From positions 1 to 56,144 of the forward strand of contig JAAETM010000281.1 of assembly GCA_024228395.1 (NCBI GenBank): a stretch of 56,144 nucleotides of DNA. Reading direction: 5' to 3'. Each line of letters starts with the position of its first letter. The first letter of the stretch is position 1. A model generated the notes under the pieces. The model saw only the letters and a program-made list of their open reading frames with translations, made no database searches and had not been told where the DNA came from. A program made the translations under genes and the position numbers. Below are positions 33,693 to 42,918 of this stretch, in pieces. The stretch is from a bacterium. Lineage in GTDB: Bacteria; Planctomycetota; UBA1135; GCA-002686595.

Positions 33693-34223
33693 TTGAAAAT
33701 CATTCTGGTCCTTTGTTTGCTATCTCTAGTCGCCTGCCAAAGCACCTCCAGGGATCCAGACGATCGCGCCACACCCGAGGTGGAAGCCGACGGGTTGAGT
33801 GTGGATGAGGTTATGGATGCGTGGCACAAGGCCGCTTCGGAGATCGATGCGGAAGGGTACCTCGGGTATCTGTCCGCGCACTCGGTTTTCATTGGGACGG
33901 ATCCGGGTGAACGTTGGACGAAAGCGGAGTTTGCTGCTTATGTGGGCCATTACTTCACGGACTTGGGCCGGGGTTGGACATATCTGCCTTCCGAACGCAA
34001 TGTGGTTTACGGTCCAAGCCAGAAGACTGCTTGGTTTGACGAACGCTTGGAGAACACGGGCTACGGAGTTTTGCGGGGCACTGGCGTTCTACAACTGCTG
34101 CCGGAGGGCTGGCGCATTGTCCATTACAGCATGGCTTTTGCTGTTCCCAACGGGAAGGTGGAAGGGTTGAAGGTTCTGCTGGGGTTGACCCCTAATACAT
34201 CTGGAGAGGCGGATTCTGAGTAA
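33693..34223 (+). CDS. SnoaL/NTF2-like lipoprotein
   Basis: The TTG at 33693 is chosen: AAGGAG lies 6 bases before it, and the resulting protein starts MKIILVLCLLSLVACQSTS, a textbook lipoprotein signal; the ATG at 33657 would put a charged stub in front. The 176-residue protein has an NTF2/SnoaL-like pattern (VDEVMDAWHKAASEIDAEGY, SVFIGTDPGERWTKAEFAAY, GTGVLQLLPEGWRIVHYSMA), the DUF4440-type fold for ligand binding or a light enzymatic role. It follows the large metallopeptidase gene by 66 bases on the same strand and may be cotranscribed. Confidence 0.8.
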   Translation: MKIILVLCLLSLVACQSTSRDPDDRATPEVEADGLSVDEVMDAWHKAASEIDAEGYLGYLSAHSVFIGTDPGERWTKAEFAAYVGHYFTDLGRGWTYLPSERNVVYGPSQKTAWFDERLENTGYGVLRGTGVLQLLPEGWRIVHYSMAFAVPNGKVEGLKVLLGLTPNTSGEADSE

Positions 34224-34398
34224 CTGGGCTTCTGAGTTGCGGGCCTTTTGGACGTGCACGGTTTAAGAAGTTGTGGGCGTTTGGATCTGCCGAGGGGAAG
34301 AGGGTTCGCACGAACCCAAATCTATCTCCTTTCCCCCCCAATCTCCGCAACCATCTCTCCGCAGAGCAACCGGAGTGTTGCCTTCAACTTCCACCAAC

Positions 34399-35715
34399 TC
34401 AATGGCCCCGCAGCGGCAGGCTCTTCCAAGCCAAATACACGACCTGCGCCACAGTGGCAATTGAAAAGGATCCAGCCACATACAGAAGCCCGTACCCCTC
34501 AGCATTTCGAACCGAGAAATACAAACACACCCCAGAGATCACGAGGAAGATCCCCATGCTCTTTGTTACAGCCTTCGTGCGACCATGGCCGACTAGAAGC
34601 CCAAGGTGAAAACTCTGGCCAGCCATCAATCCAGGCTGCGGCAAGCTCAACAACAGACCCGCTGCACCGAGAGCAGCCAGTGTCGGGGGCATATCGAACA
34701 ACAGGGCGAACAGTTCTTGCCCCAGGGAAGTCAACCCGAAGAGGGCGATCAGAACGGTGATTGCAAAACCCAGGATGCGCGCGAAACGCATGAGTCGTGG
34801 GACTGATCCCGGTATTTCACTCAAGCGAATGACAACCTCGTTGTAGGCCAGCGCTAGGGAGCGAGGAATGAAGACGATGCCGTGCAGGGCCTGCCAAACC
34901 GCCAGGGAGTCCAGGGAGTGGGGCATGCGGTTCATGGCCGCGGAGCCCAGCGGCATGGCCAAGAACCCGAGGATGGGGGTCAGTGCCAGGGGCGCGTAGA
35001 AGCGCATGAAACCTGCGAAGTGCAGGGGGGCCTTGCCGGTCTCCTTCGGCTCGGGCAGTGCCCGGATGCTAGGCTGCACGGCCCAACCCACATAGAAGGC
35101 CTCGGTGGTGACGCCTGCGGAAAGGGCCAGGCCGGCTGTCAGGGCGCCAGGGACCTCGAGCCTGTAACACAGGGCAAGCACCAAGCAGTCGGTGAATAGG
35201 CGCACCAGGGTTCCCTGCGTGACACCTTTGCCCTTTTCGGCTCGGATCAATACGCCCTGGTGGAAGCGTCTGTAGGCGATGGCCATGGTCCATGGGATCA
35301 TGGCCAACATGGCCGGGTAGGCTGCGGCAGCCACATTGGGTGAGGCGCCGATCAGGCCTTCCGTCACCGGGCCGTACAGGCTGGGCAGACACACCAGTGC
35401 ATGCACACCGGACAAGACCACGCCCATGACCAATGCGTAACGGCGTACCTGTCGAAAGCTCTGGCCATCGCGGCACAGGGCGGTCGATGCGGAGAGCAGC
35501 ATGATCACCGGGCCTTCGATCAGGAGAGCCAGGGGGAAGGCGATGGAGCTCACGCCGGCCATCTGCACTTTGAAGTCCGCCATGCGCCCGATGACCGCGG
35601 TGATCAGCGGCAGCTCGACGGCCATGCACAACCAGGAGAGTGCCAGGGGACTCCACAAGCGGAAGATGCGGCCCATGGTCACGGGCTGGGCGGGGGCTTT
35701 GGGGGTGGAGGTCAT
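34399..35715 (-). CDS. MOP-superfamily (MATE/ANKH-like) membrane transporter
   Basis: 438 residues, about twelve hydrophobic segments. The start MGRIFRLWSPLALSWLCMAV, ELPLITAVIGRMAD, GVSSIAFPLALLIEGPVIML and LSASTALCRDGQSF follow the pattern I associate with bacterial homologues of ANKH in the MOP flippase superfamily. The second half (FYAPLALTPILGFLAMPLGS) repeats the FxxPLALT motif, as expected for the twofold fold. A possible function is export of a small organic anion or flipping of a lipid-linked compound. It stands alone, convergent with the SnoaL-like gene. Confidence 0.72.
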   Translation of the reverse strand: MTSTPKAPAQPVTMGRIFRLWSPLALSWLCMAVELPLITAVIGRMADFKVQMAGVSSIAFPLALLIEGPVIMLLSASTALCRDGQSFRQVRRYALVMGVVLSGVHALVCLPSLYGPVTEGLIGASPNVAAAAYPAMLAMIPWTMAIAYRRFHQGVLIRAEKGKGVTQGTLVRLFTDCLVLALCYRLEVPGALTAGLALSAGVTTEAFYVGWAVQPSIRALPEPKETGKAPLHFAGFMRFYAPLALTPILGFLAMPLGSAAMNRMPHSLDSLAVWQALHGIVFIPRSLALAYNEVVIRLSEIPGSVPRLMRFARILGFAITVLIALFGLTSLGQELFALLFDMPPTLAALGAAGLLLSLPQPGLMAGQSFHLGLLVGHGRTKAVTKSMGIFLVISGVCLYFSVRNAEGYGLLYVAGSFSIATVAQVVYLAWKSLPLRGH

Positions 35716-35795
35716 GCGCGGGGCCGTTGGCGCTAGCCCGGCGGCCCGTTATGATTCCCGCGACCGTGCTCCATGGGAAGTGCAAATCCCGTTCA

Positions 35796-35853
35796 AAAAA
35801 GGGCACAAAAAACGGGCCCGGAGCAGCATCACTTTAGTGAAGGCGCTCCGGGC
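35796..35853 (-). terminator. Intrinsic terminator of the gld-like operon
   Basis: Read on the minus strand, a 9-bp perfect stem GCCCGGAGC / GCTCCGGGC (35845-35853 with 35816-35824) encloses a smaller TCACT/AGTGA hairpin and is followed by TTTTTT and a second T-run. It lies about 50 bases past the stop of the DUF4340 gene. Confidence 0.85.
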
Positions 35854-35903
35854 TCCAAGCCAGCACGAACGGTTTCATTCGCGTTGGGAAACAGGTCTTT
35901 CGC

Positions 35904-37265
35904 CTAATCTGGATCGGAAACTAGATCCTCTTTGCCTTTTTTCTGTTTTTTCACGGCCTCCGGGTCAATTTCGAACACCGGGTCGGTGGTCTTGGCGTCG
36001 GGGTCCGGTTTGGGTTTCTCGACGGGGGGGGATTGCTCCGGCTTCACGGTCATGATCTGCTCGGGCTCCCCGGTCGGCAAAGTCGGGGCGGCGTCCCCGA
36101 AGGGATCGGTGGCGTCGTCCTTGGCCTTGACCAGCTCCTCCATGCGTCCGCGTAGGGCGGCTCCTTTCCAGGAGGGCAGCTCGTAGACCCAGCCGGAGAA
36201 GCGCTGGTTCAGGCGCTCAATCTCTGCGAACACTCCACCACCATCGGGCGCAAGTGGGGGCAGGAGGCCCGCCGGCTGAGCAGTCGACGGATTGAATGGA
36301 AACTGCCCCCGGGCCTTCGCTGGTGACCAATTCAGGACGGAGCCACCATCGGAGTAGTCCGCCTCGATGGTGGCGAAGATAGAACTCTCCACTTCCCAGG
36401 TTGTGAGAGCAATGACCAAACGGTCCTTGGTGCAAAACTCACTCCGGGTGGTTTGCCCTTCTGGCACCTCGACTTGGGACGCGGGCCTTACGTCCTGCAT
36501 TTTGAATCCTTGCATGGCGGACTCGAAGCGCGAGGTGACCCACTCGCTTTGACGTTCCTTGCCATCCGGGATCTTCAGAATGGAGAGGGGAGTGTTTTGA
36601 GTCGCGCCGTCTGGGCGCTCTAGTAGTACCTGCTCGCCATCTGGGTGGGTGATGCGAACCGCTTGAATGTCGGCGGAGGGAATGTCCACCAGGGTGCTGT
36701 CCAACCACGCCACGATGTTCGGATCCAAAGCCAGGTTGCCCGAGGCCGCCCAGCAAACATCATCATCCTGTTTGCGAACGAAGTACGCTTCCGTGGCGGA
36801 GCGGCCGCGGCGTTTGCCGACCCAGAGGGAGGCCAGGGTTTCTCCATCCTTGTCCGTGACTTTCATGGCGCCGGCGGGCGGCACGGCTTCGTCGCCGGTG
36901 CCGGTCGCTTCGGTGGAGAGGCCGAGGGCCGCGTAGCGGTCGGGTCTTTTGGTTTTCTGTTCCAAGCACTTCGAGCGCGCAGCGGCCAGCACCAAACCAT
37001 CCAGTTTCTTGCGGTCTGCGGGGTAGTCGCCGCGTTCCTTTAAGGTCCAGAGTCCTTCGGAGTTGCGTGTGAAATGGAAGCTGCCGTCGCTGACCCGGAG
37101 CTCCAATCCATGCACGTCGTTCACCTTCTCCTGGAGCGCGGGGAAGAGGTGTGGGCCCTTGTCCAGCTCCGGAGCCTGCGCGGAATCATCCGGGCCTGGC
37201 ATCCTGGAAACGCCCCAAAGTAGGGCGATTCCAAGAAGCATTAAAATCAGTGTTTTTGCATTCAT
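35904..37265 (-). CDS. DUF4340 domain protein of a Gld-type ABC system
   Basis: 453 residues with one N-terminal membrane helix (TLILMLLGIALLWGVS). The beta-rich extracytoplasmic part carries DUF4340-like features: GLWTLKERGDYPADRKKLDG, LASLWVGKRRGRSATEAYFV and WLDSTLVDIPSADIQAVRIT. The last 70 residues are Pro/Lys/Asp rich and disordered. The start codon shares one base with the gldG-like stop (TGATG), so translation is coupled. DUF4340 proteins commonly complete gldA-F-G-like operons; the export substrate is unknown. Confidence 0.82.
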   Translation of the reverse strand: MNAKTLILMLLGIALLWGVSRMPGPDDSAQAPELDKGPHLFPALQEKVNDVHGLELRVSDGSFHFTRNSEGLWTLKERGDYPADRKKLDGLVLAAARSKCLEQKTKRPDRYAALGLSTEATGTGDEAVPPAGAMKVTDKDGETLASLWVGKRRGRSATEAYFVRKQDDDVCWAASGNLALDPNIVAWLDSTLVDIPSADIQAVRITHPDGEQVLLERPDGATQNTPLSILKIPDGKERQSEWVTSRFESAMQGFKMQDVRPASQVEVPEGQTTRSEFCTKDRLVIALTTWEVESSIFATIEADYSDGGSVLNWSPAKARGQFPFNPSTAQPAGLLPPLAPDGGGVFAEIERLNQRFSGWVYELPSWKGAALRGRMEELVKAKDDATDPFGDAAPTLPTGEPEQIMTVKPEQSPPVEKPKPDPDAKTTDPVFEIDPEAVKKQKKGKEDLVSDPD

Positions 37266-39130
37266 CAGGCTTTCCTCGCGCGCTTGTTGTGGATGGCCGA
37301 AAGCAGGGCTGCAATCAGGAGCAGGGCCGGGATCAACAGGGTGTTGAAGATTTTGAGGCGCGTGCCCAAGGCTTTGATCTCGGAATTGAGCTGGCGGCGG
37401 ACTTCGCGGCTCTCCTTGCGCTGCTGCACCATGGTAGCTTGCAGGCTCTCCAGTTCCTTGGCCTGTTCCTCGTCGAGCAGCAACTCGCCGGCGTTTTCGC
37501 CAGGGGCTTGCAGCGCGGTCAGGCGATCTTCGGTCTGGCGGATTTCAGCTTCGAGTTCATCCTGCTTGGTTTGCAGACGTTCCCGGGCAGCCATCTCCAA
37601 TTCGATCTTCTTGGAGAAGGGTCGGGCGAAACCTTCGCGGCTGCGCAGACCGATTAGGTCGGAGGAGCCGCTCAGGTTCTCTAGGATGTTGACCACAAAG
37701 CTGCCATTGCCCGCGTTGGGCGCCAGGTAGGGCCCCATGCGCTGGACCCAAAGTTGGTCGGACAGGATGTCGGAATCCGCCACGAGCACGGCGTGGAAGG
37801 GAACGCTGGATTGGCCCAGGTGCTCGGGCAGTTCGGGAGCCTCGCCAGCTTCCCCTTCGGGCCCAGCCGGCGCACCATCTGCAAACGCGCTTTGGATCGA
37901 AGCCGCGTGGATGCGCACCGCCAGACTGGTCGGCGTTCCATCGACTGCAAACATGTCCGCCATCCGAGTAGGATCACTCATGCCCATCTGCAGCATGGTG
38001 GCATCCATGGTGCCTGCGCCTTCGCTGGTGGTTTGCAGCAAGGGGTCTATCTCCACACCGGTGTCGGGCAGGGTTTCGAAGAAACCGGGGGTCAACAATC
38101 GGATCTGGGCCAGGTCGCGGGTGGTGAAGTCATCGCTGTTCAAGCAATCCCCATCCAGGGATACGAACACAGGTAAGTAAACCCCAGTCGCCACCTGCTG
38201 GGCTTTGGTTTTGTCTCCGGCGATGCTCTTGGAATCGAGGGAAACACCCCAGGCCGTGAGCAAGCCCTCCAGGTGGGAGGAACGGTCCGCCGCCATGGCG
38301 CCGCGGGGATCGGAGGGGTCGGTGGGCTGGAACCAACTGTGGGGATCCACGAAGGCCAAAATGTGCCCGCCGCGCAGGGCGAACTGGTCGATGGCGTACA
38401 GGGCCGAATCGGTGAGACCCTGGGGGTGGACCAGCATCAGAACATCCACGTCTTCGTCGATGCTGGTGAGCTGTGCGGTCAGGTTACGTACTTCCTGGGT
38501 CTGGGAGATGTAATCCAAGATCGCCCAGCGTTGGCCCGGGCGGCCCGTGCGCGGGTCGGGAGCTCCGCCGTCCATGGGCAGGCTCGACAGCACCCCGATC
38601 ACCGTGCGAGCTTCGGTGCTGAGCCTATAGATCATCTGGGTGATATCGTACTCCAGGGAGGACTCGCGGCTGGGTTCGAAGAAGGGGATGACCTCGGTGT
38701 CATCCACGCTGTTGGTGCCCACCAAGCCAAAGAACAAACGGTCTCCAGCCTGGTTGATCGGATAGCCTTGTAGCCCCGCTTGGGTTGCGATGTCTTCCGC
38801 TTCGGAGAAGGGTTCGGTGTGGATGATCTCCAGTCGAACCATGTCGGCCGCCTTCGCTTCGTATTCCTCTAGCAGTTCGAGTACCCGTTGGGCATAGGCC
38901 GGGATGGGGGAGCCATCCGGAGCGCTGGATTTGCTGTAGTAGAACTTCAGATCGATCGGCTCATCCAGCTTGGTGAGGATGTTGCCGGAACCTTCGGAAA
39001 GGCTGTACAAGCCATTTTCGGTCAGGTCCACGCGCATCTGACGCAGGGCGCTTTCCGATACGCTGTTGACCGCGATGAAGAGCACCAGGGCGGTGATCAA
39101 GCCGGTGAAGGAGAATAGTTTCTTACCCAT
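37265..39130 (-). CDS. GldG-like ABC transporter auxiliary protein
   Basis: 621 residues with a membrane helix at each end (FTGLITALVLFIAVNS and LLIPALLLIAALLSAI). Between them is the ABC-type auxiliary (GldG) domain: VDLTENGLYSLSEGSGNIL, LDEPIDLKFYYSK, YAQRVLELLEEYEAKA, LEYDITQMIYRLS and VLMLVHPQGL. A coiled coil (about residues 520-590) precedes the last helix. It forms the extracytoplasmic partner of the gldF-like permease. In Bacteroidetes GldAFG supports gliding; elsewhere the trio is widespread and of unknown substrate. Confidence 0.87.
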   Translation of the reverse strand: MGKKLFSFTGLITALVLFIAVNSVSESALRQMRVDLTENGLYSLSEGSGNILTKLDEPIDLKFYYSKSSAPDGSPIPAYAQRVLELLEEYEAKAADMVRLEIIHTEPFSEAEDIATQAGLQGYPINQAGDRLFFGLVGTNSVDDTEVIPFFEPSRESSLEYDITQMIYRLSTEARTVIGVLSSLPMDGGAPDPRTGRPGQRWAILDYISQTQEVRNLTAQLTSIDEDVDVLMLVHPQGLTDSALYAIDQFALRGGHILAFVDPHSWFQPTDPSDPRGAMAADRSSHLEGLLTAWGVSLDSKSIAGDKTKAQQVATGVYLPVFVSLDGDCLNSDDFTTRDLAQIRLLTPGFFETLPDTGVEIDPLLQTTSEGAGTMDATMLQMGMSDPTRMADMFAVDGTPTSLAVRIHAASIQSAFADGAPAGPEGEAGEAPELPEHLGQSSVPFHAVLVADSDILSDQLWVQRMGPYLAPNAGNGSFVVNILENLSGSSDLIGLRSREGFARPFSKKIELEMAARERLQTKQDELEAEIRQTEDRLTALQAPGENAGELLLDEEQAKELESLQATMVQQRKESREVRRQLNSEIKALGTRLKIFNTLLIPALLLIAALLSAIHNKRARKA

Positions 39131-39152
39131 TTTCGTTGTTCGGAAGAGGGGC

Positions 39153-39887
39153 CTAGCGGGCCTTGGTGTGGTCCACCACGACGGCGTTGGCGAACAGGAG
39201 GAGGCCGATGAACGACAGGAAGAAGACGATGTCGCGGAAGTCCAGCACCCCGCGTGAGATTGCGTTGAAGTGGGTGAAGAGGCTCATGGAGCGCACCCAT
39301 TCGACCATGGCTTCCGGCAGGAAGGTGCGCGCCACATCGATCACGCCCGGCTGACCCGCTAGGAAGAACAACAAGCAACCGACCAGGGAAACCACGAACG
39401 CAATGACCTGATTCTTGGTAAATGCTGAGACCAAGGACCCGACGGACAGGTAAGCACCAGCCATCAGGAAGGACCCCACATAACCAGCGAAGATGACCCC
39501 GTGGTCCGGGTTGCCCAGGTAAGCGACCGACATCCAATTGGTGCAGGTGAGTATGAGGGCCACGCCGATGAAGGCCCAGGCCGCCAGGAATTTACCCAGG
39601 ACCGCCCCCCCCATGGAGATCGGTAGGGTCAACAGGCACTCGATGGTTCCTGACCTTCGCTCCTCCGCCCAAAGGCGCATCGATAGGGCTGGGATCAAAG
39701 CCAGATACAGCAGGGGGTGAACCGAAAAGAAGGCCCGCAGGTCTGCTTGACCGCGCTCGTAGAAGCCGCCCATGACCCAGGTAAGGTAGCCGCTGAGAGC
39801 AAGGAAAATGATCAGAAACACATAGGCGACCGGGGTTCCAAAATAGCCCCCAAGTTCGCGCCGGAAAACGGTGATGGTGCCACGCAT
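39153..39887 (-). CDS. GldF-like ABC-2 permease
   Basis: 244 residues, six membrane helices. Starts MRGTITVFRRELGGYFGTPV, a pattern seen at the N terminus of GldF-type permeases, then MRLWAEERRSGTIECLLTLP, the ABC-2 coupling motif, and HFNAISRGVLDFRDIVFFLS near the end. It lies 3 bases after the ATPase gene and 22 before gldG-like. It conducts an unknown substrate powered by the GldA-like ATPase. Confidence 0.9.
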   Translation of the reverse strand: MRGTITVFRRELGGYFGTPVAYVFLIIFLALSGYLTWVMGGFYERGQADLRAFFSVHPLLYLALIPALSMRLWAEERRSGTIECLLTLPISMGGAVLGKFLAAWAFIGVALILTCTNWMSVAYLGNPDHGVIFAGYVGSFLMAGAYLSVGSLVSAFTKNQVIAFVVSLVGCLLFFLAGQPGVIDVARTFLPEAMVEWVRSMSLFTHFNAISRGVLDFRDIVFFLSFIGLLLFANAVVVDHTKAR

Positions 39888-39890
39888 GAT

Positions 39891-40853
39891 TTAGGCCTCC
39901 TGGGGCTCTGCGGGGTTCTCGTACCCGAGGGTGATTTTGCGAAAGACATCGTCCAAACGGCCGCGGTCCACATGCAGGTCTTCCAGGGGCCAATTGCAAT
40001 CGCGGGCCATGTCGGAGACCGCATGTAGCACGCTTTCGCCGGACTTGGGGAAGATGCGGAAGCCCTGATGGTTTTCGTTTTCGTCCAGGGGTTCGACCAC
40101 GCGGACGCCGGGCAGGTTGGACAGTTCGAGCAGCGCGCCCGACGGCACTTCGATTTGGAAACGAATCTCCACGGCGCCGGCAAAGCGCGAGCTTTTGCGC
40201 AGTTCGGAGGGAGAACCGTTGAAGCAAAGCGCACCACTTGAGAGGATGGCTACCCGCGTGCAGACCGCTTCGACCTCCTCCAGGATGTGGGTGGACAGGA
40301 TGATCGTTTTGCCCTGCGCCATGGAGCGGATCAAACCCCGCACCTGCTCTTTTTGGTTGGGATCCAAACCGTCGGTGGGTTCGTCGAGTACGAGCACCTC
40401 GGGGTCGTGCAGGATGGCCTGGGCCAGGCCCACCCGGCGCTTGAATCCCTTCGACAGGGTTTCGATGCGTTGGTGGCGGACCCCGTTCAACTCCAAGAGG
40501 TTCAGGGCGCGGGCCACGGCCTCTCGGCGCAGGCCAGAGGCAATGCCCCTTGCCCGGCCAGAAAAGTGCAGCAGGCTCTCGGGCGTCATGTCCGGGTAGA
40601 GCGGGGCGCCCTCGGGTAGGTATCCGATGCTGGCCTTGACCGTGATGGCGTTCTTGGCCAAGTTGTGGCCCAAGACCGTCACCGAGCCGCTATCTGGGGT
40701 CAAGAAGCCGGTGACCATCTTCATGGTGGTGGACTTGCCGGCTCCGTTGGGGCCTAGGAAGCCCAGCACCTCGCCGGGCGTAACTTGGAGCGATACATCG
40801 TCCACCGCCTGGAGGCGGCCGAATCGCTTGCTCAGATTCTGAATCTCGATCAT
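39891..40853 (-). CDS. GldA-like ABC transporter ATPase
   Basis: 320 residues: Walker A GPNGAGKST, Q-loop in IGYLPEGAPLY, signature LSKGFKRRVGL (typical of the GldA/CcmA-like group), Walker B VLVLDEPTDGLDP, switch in LSTHILEE, and an accessory C-terminal domain of about 90 residues. First gene of the four-gene operon ending with DUF4340. The promoter should lie in the 257-base spacer shared with the divergent FG-GAP gene. Confidence 0.92.
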   Translation of the reverse strand: MIEIQNLSKRFGRLQAVDDVSLQVTPGEVLGFLGPNGAGKSTTMKMVTGFLTPDSGSVTVLGHNLAKNAITVKASIGYLPEGAPLYPDMTPESLLHFSGRARGIASGLRREAVARALNLLELNGVRHQRIETLSKGFKRRVGLAQAILHDPEVLVLDEPTDGLDPNQKEQVRGLIRSMAQGKTIILSTHILEEVEAVCTRVAILSSGALCFNGSPSELRKSSRFAGAVEIRFQIEVPSGALLELSNLPGVRVVEPLDENENHQGFRIFPKSGESVLHAVSDMARDCNWPLEDLHVDRGRLDDVFRKITLGYENPAEPQEA

Positions 40854-41110
40854 TGTGGGGGGGGGGCGAATGGGGCCGAGGGCACTTTTTACATGGGCCT
40901 GGGGTCTGATTCAAGGGCGGACAGGTGCCCTGGGTGCAGGCTTGTGGATAATTCTGCCAATGGGATCCCATGGCCCATTATTGGGGGTACGGGGACGCTG
41001 GGTTCCTGTTAGACGAAATATGGGTCGGGCGGGCCTGTATGCCCTTTTCTTCCCGACTCAAACGGTCGATGCAGCAGGACACGGTCCTATTCCGCCCTCC
41101 CTCCGCTCCC

Positions 41111-42757
41111 ATGTTTTCGAACCCACGTCTCATCCCTCTCGCGCTACTGATCACCGCTCCGCTCGCCCTCGGCCAGGAATGGACAGCCCCCGATGGGCAG
41201 GCCCTGCATTGGTTCGGGTACTCGGTGGTCAGCGATTCCGGTTGGCAGTTGGCTGGCGCCCCATACGAAACCGGGCTCGGCCCTCGGGCTGGTGCGGCTT
41301 ACCTTCGCAACACCTCCAATGGCGAGGTGACCAAGCTCCAAGCCGCCGATGGACATGCCGGTCAGCGCTTCGGCTGGTCCGTGGATTTGAATGGGGACAT
41401 CCTGGTGGTAGGGGCTCCCGCAACGAACATGGAATCCGGTGCGGCCTATGTGTTCCATGGCGGTCCTGGCGGTTGGGAACAGGTGGCCCGTTTGGATGGG
41501 TTGCCAGGACATGTCGGCGACGGATTTGGATCTTCCGTGGCAGTGCATGGGGATCGAGTTTTGGTTGGAGCGCCCTGGAACCGTGGTGCGGGTCCCGAGG
41601 CGGGAGCCGCATTCCTATACGAGCGTGTCGCCGGGGTTTGGGGCCTTCGGGAGGAGTTTCGGACAGCTCACACCGGACCAGGGGATGCTTTTGGCAACGC
41701 TGTGGACTTGAGCGGGGATCGTGCTGCGGTGGGGGCTTTCAGCGACAACTCTGTTGTATTCAACGAGGGCGCCGCATACGTCTTTGATCTGAAGGGGCCA
41801 GAAGTCGTGCTTCAAGCCCGGCTGCTCGAAGGGGAGCCGCGCCTCAACGCTCGCTTTGGCAGGGCCCTGTGCCTGGATGGGGACCTCCTTGCGGTGGGAG
41901 CCTCCAATGATCATGCCCCTGATTTGAGGGGTGGTTCCGTCACCCTATTCGCAAGGGAACTCGGCACCTGGAGCGAAGTGCAGAGTTTGCAGGCCCCGGA
42001 CCTGGCCTCCGGAAATGCATTTGGTTTTTCGGTGGATCTGTCCGGCAAGCGCCTCATGGTCGGCGCACCTGCTGCCAACGCCGGTCAAGGAAGCGCCTAT
42101 GTATACGAGTCTTTTGCGGGGCAGTGGTTGTTCACCGTGGAGCCCGAGTTGACAGGATTGCAGGTGGGGGACTTCGTTGGCGCGGATGTGGATATCCAAA
42201 CTCCGGACCCGGTGATTGGCGCCATGCGCGATTCTGGCCTGGCGTGGAATGCGGGTTCCGTTCATCGTCTGCTGCCGGCCCATTGGCAAGCCCCGGAGGT
42301 TGTGACGTTCTGTGGTTGCGACGACGGCCCGCCGTGTGGCACCGGGCCGGGAAGCTCCCGTGGATGCCGCAATGGCACCGGGCGGGGCGCACACATTGGA
42401 ATAGAAGGCAGCACGTCGGTGGCCACGGACGACATCGTCCTGCGTATGGAAGATCTGCCGGCGGGGGCTTTTGGGTTCTTCTGGATGGGGGATGCCTCGG
42501 TGCGGGTGCCCATGTTCGACGGATACCGCTGCGTACATGGCGGTGCCCAGGGAATCGTGCGCTGGGCCCCCGGCCTGGCGGATAGGGCAGGCGTGCTGCG
42601 CTCAGGGGCGGGTCTGGTGGCCCTATCCCAGGGCATGGGGACCAGCCTGGTGGCTGGCACAGCCTGGTGCTTCCAGGGAATCTACAGAGACCCCTCCAGC
42701 CCCTGCGGTAGCGGCGTGAATCTGTCCGACGCCATCTGGGTCACCCTGGTGCCCTGA
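41111..42757 (+). CDS. Secreted FG-GAP repeat protein with a Cys/Gly-rich C-terminal domain
   Basis: From the ATG at 41111 (548 residues) a signal peptide appears (RLIPLALLITAPLALGQ); the longer ATG at 40970 would bury it. Six to seven FG-GAP/beta-propeller repeats follow, each with a FGxSVxxxGDxxxVGAP core, for example GQRFGWSVDLNGDILVVGAP and GDGFGSSVAVHGDRVLVGAP. The last 150 residues form a different domain: FCGCDDGPPCGTGPG, GAHIGIEGSTSVATDDIVLR, FFWMGDA, GYRCVHGG and a final FQGIYRDPSSPCGSG. I associate that domain with secreted proteins of marine planctomycetes. Probably surface-located; ligand unknown. Confidence 0.85.
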   Translation: MFSNPRLIPLALLITAPLALGQEWTAPDGQALHWFGYSVVSDSGWQLAGAPYETGLGPRAGAAYLRNTSNGEVTKLQAADGHAGQRFGWSVDLNGDILVVGAPATNMESGAAYVFHGGPGGWEQVARLDGLPGHVGDGFGSSVAVHGDRVLVGAPWNRGAGPEAGAAFLYERVAGVWGLREEFRTAHTGPGDAFGNAVDLSGDRAAVGAFSDNSVVFNEGAAYVFDLKGPEVVLQARLLEGEPRLNARFGRALCLDGDLLAVGASNDHAPDLRGGSVTLFARELGTWSEVQSLQAPDLASGNAFGFSVDLSGKRLMVGAPAANAGQGSAYVYESFAGQWLFTVEPELTGLQVGDFVGADVDIQTPDPVIGAMRDSGLAWNAGSVHRLLPAHWQAPEVVTFCGCDDGPPCGTGPGSSRGCRNGTGRGAHIGIEGSTSVATDDIVLRMEDLPAGAFGFFWMGDASVRVPMFDGYRCVHGGAQGIVRWAPGLADRAGVLRSGAGLVALSQGMGTSLVAGTAWCFQGIYRDPSSPCGSGVNLSDAIWVTLVP

Positions 42758-42918
42758 TGTCGCTTCCTTATGGGACTTCCTATTTGTGTGGGTTCCAGGG
42801 AGGGTAAATCGTGGGTTTTTACGGCTTGTGGGCAGCAGGGAGTTGACGGGAGAGGGTCCGGGGTGCATAGATTCCCCCTCGGATCGGGCGCGCTGTCGCT
42901 TCCCGAGACCTAATAACC

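Noticed and set aside
41111..41125. TTCGAACCC string, considered as a tRNA T loop
   Set aside because: No acceptor or anticodon arm fits around it; it encodes the start of the FG-GAP protein signal peptide.
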